9,221 nucleotides of DNA from an uncultured Flavobacteriales bacterium (GTDB taxonomy: Bacteria; Bacteroidota; Bacteroidia; Flavobacteriales_D; Sanyastnellaceae): assembly GCA_913057815.1 (NCBI GenBank), contig CAJXOV010000060.1, positions 1 through 9,221 on the forward strand. Reading direction: 5' to 3'. The translations under genes and the position numbers were made by a program. Positions 1 through 8,700 of this stretch are shown in pieces (the stretch's first letter is position 1; every line of letters starts with the position of its first letter). The notes below the pieces were generated by a model that was given only the letters and a program-made list of their open reading frames with translations, was not told the DNA's origin and did no database searches.

Positions 1-19
1 TTTAATAAATTAAGTATCT

Positions 20-52
20 TAGTCTAAAACCTGTAACGGTTATTTAGGACTA
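20..52 (-). terminator. Hairpin just downstream of wecC, possible transcription terminator
   Basis: Read on the minus strand, TAGTC-C-TAA-AT-AACC is followed by the loop GTTACA and then GGTT-TTA-GACTA. This gives 5 + 3 + 4 base pairs, interrupted by a bulged C and an unpaired AT. It begins 14 bases after the wecC stop codon, where an operon-end hairpin would be expected. The sequence that follows (about 19 bases to the window edge) is AT-rich but has no run of more than three T, so it is not a textbook intrinsic terminator. It could instead be an mRNA-stabilising hairpin or chance in AT-rich DNA. The remainder of positions 1-66 shows no start codon or gene on either strand. Confidence 0.35.
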
Positions 53-66
53 GACAGCTAATTAAC

Positions 67-1293
67 TTAGCTTATATAGTGTTTTTCAATTCTAGTTACA
101 CCACAGAAATTAATGATTTCCTTGTCTTCTAAATCCAAATCAAAGAATTCTCTATGGCCTACTAAGAATACGATGATATCACATTCTTTAATAGCCTCGG
201 TATATGGATACAAGTCTATTCCTTTAAAATGATGAATATTTGGCTCTACAGGATACACTTCTATATCTTTTTCATCCATCAAATCTAATGTCACCTTTAA
301 TGCAGGAGATTCTCTTAAATCATCTATATCTGGTTTAAAGGCTAATCCCATGCATGCAACTTTAGCGTTTCGACCAGTATCGGCCTTAAACTTGAATGCA
401 GTAGATTTAATTTTTTCTATGGCCCATTCAGTTTTATAGTTGTTAATTTCTCTAGATTGCTTGATGATTTTAGCTTGTTCAGGAAACTCGGATACGATAA
501 ACCAAGGATCAACAGCAATACAATGACCCCCTACCCCTGTACCTGGACGAAGAATATTTACCCTTGGATGTTTATTGGCTAGATCAATCAATTCCCAAAC
601 ATTAATTTGTGCTTCATCGCAAATAATACTTAATTCATTAGCAAATGCAATAGAATTATCTCTGGATGAGTTTTCCACTAGCTTACACATTTCAGCAGTT
701 CTGGCATTAGTCTTATGTAATTTTCCTTTTACAAATTGACGGTAAAATGCAATGGCATGCTGAGTAGATACATTATCAAGCCCACCAATTACTCTGTCGT
801 TATGTTCTAACTCATATATTACATTTCCAGGAAGTACTCTCTCAGGACAATAAGCAATGTAGAGAGCTCCTCTTAATTCTGGTCGAGCTGCAAAAATTGC
901 ATTGGCCATTTTCTCAGTAGTTCCTACAGGGCTAGTACTCTCCAATATGACAAGATCTCCTTCCTTAAGATTAGGAATTATCATTTCTGTAGCACTGAGT
1001 ACATATGAAATGTCGGGTTCGTAATCTCCTTTGAAAGGAGTAGGAACAGCAATTAAGTATACATCAGCTTGATTTGGTGAAACGGCAGCTTTTAAATACC
1101 CTCGTTCAACACAGTTTTTCACAAGACCATCTAAATCTGGTTCTACTATATGTATCTCTCCCTTATTAATAGTTTCAACTACTGAAGGATTTACATCTAC
1201 CCCTAGGACAGATATCTTTTTACTAGCGATGAGAGCTGCTGTAGGCAATCCAATATAGCCTAACCCCATCATTACTACATTCTCTTTATTCAT
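67..1293 (-). CDS. wecC: UDP-N-acetyl-D-mannosamine dehydrogenase
   Basis: Cytoplasmic enzyme of the UDP-glucose/GDP-mannose dehydrogenase family. It oxidises C6 of UDP-ManNAc twice with NAD+ to give UDP-ManNAc-uronate, a donor for acidic surface polysaccharides. The 408-residue length is close to that of E. coli WecC. The N-terminal Rossmann motif GLGYIGLP is at residues 10-17, AVPTPFKGD at 82-90, ESTSPVGTTEKM at 118-129 and YCPERVLPGN at 148-157. The central helix CKLVENSSRD (203-212) carries the conserved Lys204 and Asn208. GVGGHCIAVDP supplies the catalytic Cys258, and the C-terminal UDP-binding domain holds GLAFKPDIDDLRESPA (316-331) and VEPNIH. IVEPDL and HPRVNILRPG favour WecC over UDP-glucose dehydrogenase. 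ATG1293 places the glycine motif exactly where it sits in E. coli WecC, although Met8/Met9 lie just inside. It starts 18 bp after wecB and is the last gene of the operon in view. The leader is A-rich, with no clear Shine-Dalgarno sequence. Confidence 0.95.
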   Translation of the reverse strand: MNKENVVMMGLGYIGLPTAALIASKKISVLGVDVNPSVVETINKGEIHIVEPDLDGLVKNCVERGYLKAAVSPNQADVYLIAVPTPFKGDYEPDISYVLSATEMIIPNLKEGDLVILESTSPVGTTEKMANAIFAARPELRGALYIAYCPERVLPGNVIYELEHNDRVIGGLDNVSTQHAIAFYRQFVKGKLHKTNARTAEMCKLVENSSRDNSIAFANELSIICDEAQINVWELIDLANKHPRVNILRPGTGVGGHCIAVDPWFIVSEFPEQAKIIKQSREINNYKTEWAIEKIKSTAFKFKADTGRNAKVACMGLAFKPDIDDLRESPALKVTLDLMDEKDIEVYPVEPNIHHFKGIDLYPYTEAIKECDIIVFLVGHREFFDLDLEDKEIINFCGVTRIEKHYIS

Positions 1294-1311
1294 TGTTTGA
1301 TTTTTATAGAG

Positions 1312-2463
1312 CTAGACAAGCTCCTTTGATTTTTCTAATTCTAATTCGGCAATAAAGTTTAAGATTCGAGAAGAAGCTAATCCGTCACCGTATGGGTTAC
1401 TTAATTTACTCATCTTCGAATACCTAACTTTATCAGTTAAGAGACTTTGAGTCTCAGAAACAATTTTGTTTTTGTCAGTACCTACTAGAACAACTGTTCC
1501 AGCTTCTACGGCTTCAGGTCGTTCTGTGGTATCTCTCATTACTAAGACGGGCTTACCAAGAGAAGGTGCCTCCTCTTGAACTCCTCCTGAATCTGTCAGT
1601 ATTATCTCAGACTTATTCATTAACCAGATAAAACTGCTATATGACAAAGGCTTTAATAAATGTACGTTAGGACAGTCTTTAAGAATTTCAAATACAGGTT
1701 TCTGCACATTAGGATTCAAGTGAACCGGGTAAACAATTTCAACATTGGGATTTGATTCCGCAATCTCCTTTATAGCATTACAAATATTCCAAAAGCCATC
1801 CCCATGATTTTCTCTTCTGTGTCCGGTAACCAGGATGATTTTTTTATCTACATCAACTCTGAATTTTATCTCCGCTATTTCCTCTGTATTTGAATTCTGT
1901 TCTACAATCTGTAACCCATCCAATAATGCATCAATAACAGTATTTCCAGTTACTACTACAGTTGATGGGTCTACATTTTCTACGAGCAAATTATCTCTAC
2001 TAGTAGTGGTTGGCGGGAAATGCCAGTCAGCTACAGCACCTGTGATTTTTCGATTGGATTCTTCAGGAAAAGGAGCCCATTTGTTACCAGTTCTTAATCC
2101 TGCTTCAATATGACATACTTGAGCACCGGCATACATACCTGCAATACTTCCAGCCATAGTAGAAGTAGTATCTCCTTGAACAAAGACATAATCCGGTTTG
2201 AAACTGTCGAAAACTGGCTTTAGTCCTTCTAATATAGCACCCGTTAGATTTATTAAATTTTGGTTTGGTTTCATGACATCTAAGTCATAATCCTTTTGAA
2301 TATTAAAAAACTCAAGTGTAGAATCAAGCATTTCTCTATGCTGACCTGTTACACAAACACGTGAATCAAAAAGTTCCGAACTCTGAAATTCTTTGATTAA
2401 CGGTGCCATTTTTATTCCTTCGGGTCTTGTACCGAAAATGAAAAGCACTTTAGATTTTTTCAT
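1312..2463 (-). CDS. wecB: UDP-N-acetylglucosamine 2-epimerase (non-hydrolysing)
   Basis: Cytoplasmic epimerase interconverting UDP-GlcNAc and UDP-ManNAc, the step before WecC. The 383 residues match the bacterial non-hydrolysing family, which has a two-Rossmann (GT-B-like) fold. Visible motifs are FGTRPEGIKMAP (10-21), QHREML (41-46), QGDTTST (96-102), HIEAGLRTG (118-126), PEESNR (133-138), TGNTVIDALL (172-181), GHRREN (214-219), PVHLNP (246-251), DSGGVQEEAP (291-300) and RDTTERPEA (310-318). By comparison with the E. coli enzyme, Asp98, Glu120, Glu134 and His215 correspond to its functional acidic/His residues, so it looks intact and active. The start codon overlaps the wzc stop as ATGA (2463-2460), implying translational coupling. 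It ends with TAG, 18 bp before wecC. The adjacent wecB-wecC pair makes UDP-ManNAcA the predicted product. The enzyme could equally feed UDP-ManNAc to another pathway, and the name mnaA is also used for this family. Confidence 0.95.
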   Translation of the reverse strand: MKKSKVLFIFGTRPEGIKMAPLIKEFQSSELFDSRVCVTGQHREMLDSTLEFFNIQKDYDLDVMKPNQNLINLTGAILEGLKPVFDSFKPDYVFVQGDTTSTMAGSIAGMYAGAQVCHIEAGLRTGNKWAPFPEESNRKITGAVADWHFPPTTTSRDNLLVENVDPSTVVVTGNTVIDALLDGLQIVEQNSNTEEIAEIKFRVDVDKKIILVTGHRRENHGDGFWNICNAIKEIAESNPNVEIVYPVHLNPNVQKPVFEILKDCPNVHLLKPLSYSSFIWLMNKSEIILTDSGGVQEEAPSLGKPVLVMRDTTERPEAVEAGTVVLVGTDKNKIVSETQSLLTDKVRYSKMSKLSNPYGDGLASSRILNFIAELELEKSKELV

Positions 2464-4886
2464 ATTGATAATTTTAATTTGCGTTTTATGATTTCTCTTA
2501 TAGATTTTCTATGTGTAAACTCGTAGTAATCTTTTATTAATGTTCTATTCTGAGTTACAGCATCTTTAAAATGATTAAAGACTAATAGACAGTTAGGAAC
2601 TCTTTTGGAAAGATGCAGCTCATTTAACTGAGTCAAATGTGAGTTGGTAGAATGATTGTCTCTAGCTACAAATAGATTCACATCTGTATGTTCGGCTAGA
2701 ATAAAAAAGTCAGATACTACTCCTAAGGGAGGGCTATCTATTATTACCACATCATATTTCTTCCTCACACTTTTCATCAAACCTTCGAATTTCTCCGTCT
2801 CTAGAAGCTCTGATGGATATAATGTTCTTAAACCTGAAGGAATAAAATCCAGTTGGTCATGAAAAGTTGATTTAAAGATTAAATCTTCTTCTATTGAATT
2901 ATTTAAATATCCTGACAATCCAAGTGAATTTGAGATTCCAAACAATTCATGAGTATCAGGTTTTCTTAAATCCGCTGCTATTAATAGCACACGGTTTCCT
3001 GCAAGAGCATATGAAACTGCAAGATTGGAAGCTATAAATGACTTTCCTTCTTTAGATGTGGCCGATGTAACACCGATAATAGTTTGATTTTTTCCCTTGA
3101 TCCTATGTTCGATATTCGATTTGACAACCCTAAAACTTTCAGAAATTGGAGAGTTAGGGTATGATTTAAGAGGCAGCTGCTCTAGAGTCTTATTTATACC
3201 AATGGCTCCTACATAAGGAATTACTGATTTGTGTTTTAACTGATTCTCACCTGTGATTTTACCTTGTACCACCCCTTTTACGATTATTATTACTAGCGGA
3301 AATGCTAAGCCTAGAAACCCGAAAACTCCGTAAGTCAGCCCTCCGGCTGTAGGAGAGGGCCCATCACCTAACATTTGTGCTTCATCAAGAACTTTATGAT
3401 CTGAAATATTTGACGCTAATGCGATAGACGCTTCTGCCCTTTTTTGAAGAAGGTATTTGTATAGCTGATCATTCAGGTTAAACTTTCTTTCAATATTTAT
3501 TAGATCCCTTTCATTTTTAGGGAGCTCATTAACCCGAGCCATAGTTCTTTCAACGCTTTTCTTTAATTCTCCTAATCGTATTTCTGAAGCGGATATAAGA
3601 CCGTTTACATTTTCAACAAGAGTGCTTTTAGTTTTAGAAAGTTTAGCATTTACGCGTTGCAACGCAGGATTCTTATCTTGAGAATTATAATCTAGAGCAG
3701 CTCTATCTTTATATAACGAGCTTAATTCTTGTAATAAATTATTTAAAAGTTGGTCATTAATTCCCATCAGAGAAGGAGCTACTAGTGTATCCAACACCGT
3801 AGTAGTAGTAACATAATCCAGGAGATATTTGTAATATTTGTCCTGGGTCAATAGCTCAACTTTTTCTTTTTGGTATTTTTCTAAGTTTTCAAAGGCCTTA
3901 ATCGAGGTAAAGTCCAGATCCATAACTTTGGATTGAGACCTGAAATTCTGCAACTGGCTCTCAGCTATAGAAAGTGAGTCAGAAATATCCTCAAGTTGGT
4001 TATTAATAAACTTTAAAGTATTAGCCGCTACTCGGTTTTTATCTTCTAAACCGACTTCTAAATATTGTTGACAAAGGGCATTCATGAAATTTATCCCCTT
4101 CATTCGATCCAACACTGACATATTAAGTACTATGATAGAAGCTTCTTTATTTAAAGCTCTTAATTTCACTTTACTTTTATATTTATTGGCTAATTTGATA
4201 TAATCATTAAGTTTAAAATAGAACTTTTCATCATCATATCTCTCCATCAGCTCAGGCATATATTCTACCTTGAAAGAGAAATATTCATGCTCTATTTGCT
4301 GACCAAAAAAGAACTCTTCACTAAATTCAATAATCGAATCATTGAGATTAGTGAATTCGTCAGTGGCATAATTGAATAACTTCAGTCCACTTTTTGAAGA
4401 AATCGAAAGCTTAAACTTAGCATCATCGATTCTATCGATCAAAAACCTCTTATCTACTATTTGATCTGACGATTTATCGAGAGTAACTTTATAAGGTGTG
4501 GCACTATATCTTTCTGAGGTTTTAAATTTTCCTTCTGAAAAATAACTTACTTCAAAGTCGAGAGTCTTCATGGTTCTCAAATGCAGTTGATAAGACTTCA
4601 GAATTCCCATTTCATTCTGGATATTAGAATAGGCTGAAAAAATTTGCATCCCTTCTAATAAATTTTCGGACCCGATAGATTTATTATCACTATCCCGCAT
4701 TAAAATCTGAGCTTCTAGATCATATTCATTATCTGCGAAATGGACTTTCCACATAGCCAGAATTATGAAAAATGGAAAAATCAAGACAAATAGCCACCAA
4801 TGAGATATTACTCTCTTGATGATTACTGAAAAATCAAATCCATCAGATTTATCGATATTTTCGTTTTCAGTTTCCACCTGTGACAT
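2460..4886 (-). CDS. wzc: Wzc-type polysaccharide co-polymerase with C-terminal BY-kinase domain
   Basis: Inner-membrane protein that sets chain length and drives export with Wza. In this family a periplasmic Wzz domain is followed by a cytoplasmic bacterial tyrosine kinase. The 808 residues show a first membrane helix at about 29-47, a long periplasmic region with coiled-coil-like stretches (about 285-350 and 410-460), the GNVR-type segment LPKNERDLINIERKFN (455-470) continuing into LYKYLLQKRAEASIALAS, and a second helix at about 516-540. The kinase has E583-x2-R586-x2-K589 (a variant of the EX2RX2R oligomerisation motif), Walker A ATSKEGKS (609-616, Lys615), an A'-like segment LLIAADLRKP (634-643) and Walker B VVIIDSPP (713-720, Asp717). 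Two oddities are an Ala at the first Asp position of the Walker A' motif, and a short basic tail with only Tyr787/Tyr788 instead of a tyrosine cluster. The start overlaps wza by 20 bp and the stop overlaps wecB by 4 bp, so the three are probably co-translated. A weak GGAG lies about 13 bases upstream of the start. Confidence 0.92.
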   Translation of the reverse strand: MSQVETENENIDKSDGFDFSVIIKRVISHWWLFVLIFPFFIILAMWKVHFADNEYDLEAQILMRDSDNKSIGSENLLEGMQIFSAYSNIQNEMGILKSYQLHLRTMKTLDFEVSYFSEGKFKTSERYSATPYKVTLDKSSDQIVDKRFLIDRIDDAKFKLSISSKSGLKLFNYATDEFTNLNDSIIEFSEEFFFGQQIEHEYFSFKVEYMPELMERYDDEKFYFKLNDYIKLANKYKSKVKLRALNKEASIIVLNMSVLDRMKGINFMNALCQQYLEVGLEDKNRVAANTLKFINNQLEDISDSLSIAESQLQNFRSQSKVMDLDFTSIKAFENLEKYQKEKVELLTQDKYYKYLLDYVTTTTVLDTLVAPSLMGINDQLLNNLLQELSSLYKDRAALDYNSQDKNPALQRVNAKLSKTKSTLVENVNGLISASEIRLGELKKSVERTMARVNELPKNERDLINIERKFNLNDQLYKYLLQKRAEASIALASNISDHKVLDEAQMLGDGPSPTAGGLTYGVFGFLGLAFPLVIIIVKGVVQGKITGENQLKHKSVIPYVGAIGINKTLEQLPLKSYPNSPISESFRVVKSNIEHRIKGKNQTIIGVTSATSKEGKSFIASNLAVSYALAGNRVLLIAADLRKPDTHELFGISNSLGLSGYLNNSIEEDLIFKSTFHDQLDFIPSGLRTLYPSELLETEKFEGLMKSVRKKYDVVIIDSPPLGVVSDFFILAEHTDVNLFVARDNHSTNSHLTQLNELHLSKRVPNCLLVFNHFKDAVTQNRTLIKDYYEFTHRKSIREIIKRKLKLSI

Positions 4887-5625
4887 TTACTACAAGCACT
4901 CCAAGAGTTAGGATAGATGCTATTAATTCAACATTTGACTTATTTAGAGAGAAACTTCTGGCCTTACTAGGCTCAACATAAATCACATCATTCGGCTTTA
5001 GAAAATAATAGTCACTTTCCATAATATTAGTCTTGGTCAAATCCAAAGGCATGACCATAGTACCGTTAGGTGTTTCACGAATCAACTTGACTTTTCTTCT
5101 ATCTGCAAAAGGAGTAAGATCCTGGGCTAGCCCTAAAGCTTGAAAAACAGTGAGCTTACTATCATAATAATATTTCAGACCAGGAGATTTAACCTCGCCC
5201 AGGATAGTTACCTGATAATTGCTCAATTTCACATTTACAGAAGGAAACTTGACATATTCCTGAAGCTCTAACTCTATGAGTTCCTTTATTTCATAAATGG
5301 TTTTATTCCCAACATTTATATCGCCTAATAAGGGAAGACTTATATCACCTACTTCACTCACCGTATAACTATTAAAGTATAAAAACCCTTTAGGATCAGT
5401 TAGAGAAATGGAATTTGAACTTTGATTAATTACTCCGGAAAGTTCACTGTCAAAACTGGTCATCTTAACAATGAGATTATCGGAGGATTGAATTTTATAC
5501 TCATTCGTTCTATACGAAAGGTATGGATCTAAATATCTAGAGTCTTGCAAGTACGCCAGATCCTTATGTCTGATACAACTCGAAAAGAGTGAAATGATAG
5601 CTAGATATATTAGAATATTTTTCAA
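4867..5625 (-). CDS. wza: Polysaccharide export outer-membrane lipoprotein, Wza family (TTG start)
   Basis: Outer-membrane export channel component for capsule or exopolysaccharide, expected to work with the adjacent Wzc. The 252 residues open with a lipoprotein signal peptide, MKNILIYLAIISLFSSC, in which Cys17 is the predicted lipidated residue. A polysaccharide export (Poly_export) domain follows at about 42-135, with YKIQSSDNLIVK and the segment GDISLPLLGDINVGNKT. An SLBB domain is at about 137-220 (VTILGEVKSPG, FQALGLAQDL, PNDVIYVEP). A hydrophobic segment at about 232-248 matches the C-terminal helix of Wza-like proteins. The start is inferred to be TTG: an in-frame TAA lies 6 bases upstream with only ATT between, and the first internal Met (Met55) would remove the signal peptide. 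There is no Shine-Dalgarno sequence, and the leader is A/T-rich. It is shorter than E. coli Wza, as is common for Bacteroidota homologues. It is the first gene of the operon and overlaps wzc by 20 bp. Confidence 0.92.
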   Translation of the reverse strand: MKNILIYLAIISLFSSCIRHKDLAYLQDSRYLDPYLSYRTNEYKIQSSDNLIVKMTSFDSELSGVINQSSNSISLTDPKGFLYFNSYTVSEVGDISLPLLGDINVGNKTIYEIKELIELELQEYVKFPSVNVKLSNYQVTILGEVKSPGLKYYYDSKLTVFQALGLAQDLTPFADRRKVKLIRETPNGTMVMPLDLTKTNIMESDYYFLKPNDVIYVEPSKARSFSLNKSNVELIASILTLGVLVVNVTGGN

Positions 5626-5731
5626 AATTTATTTGTGCTTTAATAATGTCAAATGTATTTCAGGTATACGGCTGTACAGGTAAGACAATGGATGACTGAT
5701 CTGTGAGAAATACTAGATATACTTGTAAGAC
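5626..5731 (-). other. Intergenic spacer between the surface-protein gene and the polysaccharide operon
   Basis: This 106-bp spacer is the only real gap in the window and the natural place for the operon promoter. It holds one possible -7 box (5650-5657), a perfect 8-base palindrome CTGTACAG at 5672-5679 and two direct CAGGTA copies (5661-5666 and 5677-5682). I see no hairpin followed by a T-run after the upstream gene's stop codon, so read-through from that gene into wza cannot be excluded. No small reading frame in it is convincing. Confidence 0.5.
5650..5657 (-). promoter_or_regulatory. Candidate Bacteroidota -7 promoter element for the wza operon
   Basis: On the minus strand this reads TACATTTG, a full match to the Bacteroidota -7 consensus TAnnTTTG recognised by the primary sigma factor. 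It lies 24 bases upstream of the wza TTG start, which would give a very short 5' leader. No TTTG-like -33 element sits at the expected distance; the nearest TTG is several bases too far upstream. Short AT-rich motifs like this arise often by chance, so the call is tentative. Confidence 0.28.
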
Positions 5732-8700
5732 TTAGTCATTCAGAATGTAGACATATCCATTAATTGGATTAATATCTCCACCAAACTCTAGGATGTAGTA
5801 GTATGTACTAGACGGAAGTGGCATACCAGAAATCGAACTATTTCCATTCCAATCATTATTATAAGGGGCAGATTCGTACACTAAACTTCCATATCTATTA
5901 TAGACTGATAGTTTGGTTTCAGGGAAAAGTTCAATTCCTTCTAAAACGAACAGATCATTTTCACCATTATAATTAGGAGAAAATCCTTCGGGTATGTTAA
6001 TGTCTGGATTTAACAACTCGGAATATTCGCAATTATCTGAAACATCCAAATAATTTGGAATCCCATCTTCATCACAATCGTAAAACCCTTCGATTAAATC
6101 TGATATATTATCATCATCTGAATCTGAATCTAGATAATCTTGAACACCATCATTATCTGAATCAATGGGAGAAGCTTCGCATAAATCTTCTATAACTCCT
6201 TGTGCATAGGCCTCTACTAAATCGGGTATTTGATCATTATCAGAATCTGAGTCTAGATAATTAGCCAACCCATCCATATCAAAATCTCCAGTTCCTTCAA
6301 TAAAATCTGGAATATTATCTCCATCAGAATCTAGCGGATTAACTTGTATAAATACCTCAGCTTGGCTACAATTACCTAACCCGTCACATATTGAATAAAG
6401 GAAACCATCCTGACCACAGAAATCTGATGGGGCCAAATATGTCAGCATACCATTATTTATAACTGCATTTCCTAGTGGCTGACTGTCCATTTGAAAAAAG
6501 AAAAACGGATCATCTTCAGGGTCATAATCATTATTTAATAAATCACCCGTTAATTCTTGAGTGGTGGTAATGAAGAAATGATCATCAACGGCTACCGGAA
6601 TATCATTTACATCTTCTACCGTAATTTGAATAGTTATTTCTGAACAAAGAAATTCTTCAGCATCATCACAGAACTGCACAGTTAAAACATCCATACCAGT
6701 AAAGTTGGATGGTGGAGTATATGCTATACAATCTTCCTCTTCAATTGAAGATACGGCTCCAAAAGTTTGGCTAGAAACTGAGGTAATATTAACTATATCT
6801 CCTTCATCATTATCTATCAAATCCAAACAAATTAGAGTAGACTCTTCTTCATTTATATTTTCTGAAAATGAAAACACTTGAAATCCATTTTCGTCAATAG
6901 CTAAAGGAGGAGTGTTTTGCACGCAGCTAAGACAGAATGTAGCCGCATCAAAACATGTGGAAATTGTATTTAGAATGTTTAAATCATAACATTCACCAGG
7001 AGCAAGTGTAAATTCAACACCTGCAAAACTTTCAGATTGAGAGGGAAAGAAATTCATGGTTTCAAATGAGTCACCATCACATGCGACTAGTACCTGTAAA
7101 ATTTGATAATTATTCAAATTGGCTTCTGAATAAACTTGATTGGTTTCTATGTCCAGTGACCAGAACCCGATATTATCTTCTTGATTTAAAACATTGACAA
7201 TTTCTTCTAACGATAATACTTGTCCAAAAATATTATTTGTACTCCCGTTAAACATCCAACTCTGCATTTGAATATCCATATCGCCATTAATGAAACAGTC
7301 GTTTTCAGCTATTTCGGAAAAATCGTATACTATTAGATTAGAAATTCCGAAAGAGGATATATCTTCTATTTCTTCACCATTGGCTACAATTAGATAATTA
7401 TCTAAACTAGAATGAGAAAGAGGGATTGATACGGTCAAAGGATTCAGACAATCACTAGTTTCTAAATAATAATCATCTTCTGCGAAATATTCTGGACACA
7501 CTGCACCCGGAGTTACATTTATAATTACTGTAGCCTGGTTACATAACCCAAGCGGTGAGCCTTCATCACAGAATATTATAGTAACCTCATCTGTTCCAGA
7601 AAATCCTGAATTAGCGGTATAACTAAAGCAATTAGCTCCAGGTATAAAATTAATATATGCTCCAGAAGAACTAATGACTTCGGAAAGACCTACAAAATCT
7701 TCTTCTAAATCAGCGAATTCTAAACAAATCGCTGAAGAAACTCCACCCTCTGCGTTGGTTTCTATCGAATTTACTACTGCTTCATTTTCTATAAGTACAG
7801 GTGGTGAGTTTATAGGTAGTGATGGTAATATTTCTATTACAATCCATGTAGCTCCGCACAATTCTGGAAAACCATCATCACAATAATTTACCATTAATAC
7901 ATCAGCCCCTACTTCATTAGGAGGTGGGATGTAAGTAAAACACTCCTCCCCTTCATTCCAAGTTACTGAAGAACCTTCGTATAAATCAATAATATCATTA
8001 ATGCCTACATTATTATTTTCAGCGTCTCCGAAGTCCAAACAAATCTCAGAAAATTCATTAAGTTGAACATATGCAAACAACGTATCCTCAGGAGCATTAA
8101 ATATGTCGTTAGTGAATGGAGCTGAATTGCTGCCATCATTTTCAATAACATCTATTATTACTGTGGCTTCATTACAAAGTACTGGATCTCCAGAATCGCA
8201 AAATTCCACGGTTACTATATCTTGTCCTATAAATCCTAATGGTGACTGATAACAAAAACAATAACCTCCTGGCTCATAAAACACATCTGGGTTTATAGAA
8301 GATTCGGAAATCGAACTTATTCCTACTTGATGGTTTTGAATATCATCAAAAGTCAAACAGTAATTCATCATACTCCCTGAGTATGTAGTCGTAAAGAATT
8401 CATCTTCTTCAATATTTTGTTCGTCTACAGTAAAAGGCTCGGTATTTATTATTCCCAAACATGGTACACATACCTCAATAGTATCGGCACAATTTTCATA
8501 AGAAATGTTCTTTACTACAACTTCATAACAACTAGAAGCAGGAAGAAGAACCTTGAAGTTTTCTGGAATGGTGTACGACTCCCATGAAAGAATATCCACA
8601 GCACCACATGAAGATGAAAATACTAATTCTTCATAATTTAGTATTATCATTCCCCCTCTCAACTGACCATTTCCATCATGAAACCAAAATCCACATGGGT

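Noticed and set aside
67..1293. UDP-glucose 6-dehydrogenase as the identity of the last gene
   Set aside because: The family is the same, but IVEPDL, AVPTPFKGD and HPRVNILRPG are characteristic of the ManNAc enzyme, and the epimerase gene beside it supplies UDP-ManNAc.
1835..2113. Plus-strand open frame of about 92 codons inside wecB
   Set aside because: It lies fully antisense to a well-conserved enzyme gene whose motifs run through the region, and its translation resembles no protein I know.
2656..2862. Plus-strand open frame of about 68 codons inside wzc
   Set aside because: It is antisense to the kinase domain, including the Walker B region, and is explained as a by-product of that coding sequence.
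5661..5682. Direct CAGGTA copies and the CTGTACAG palindrome as a regulator binding site
   Set aside because: The units are too short and single-occurrence to tell from chance, and they are not placed in a convincing way relative to a complete promoter.
6038..6331. Tandem repeats considered as a CRISPR array
   Set aside because: The units are imperfect, have no regular spacers, and stay in frame as Asp-rich calcium-binding loops of the surface protein.
7674..7886. Plus-strand open frame of about 70 codons inside the surface-protein gene
   Set aside because: It is antisense to cadherin-like modules; the Ser/Thr-rich translation reflects the acidic-residue codons on the other strand.
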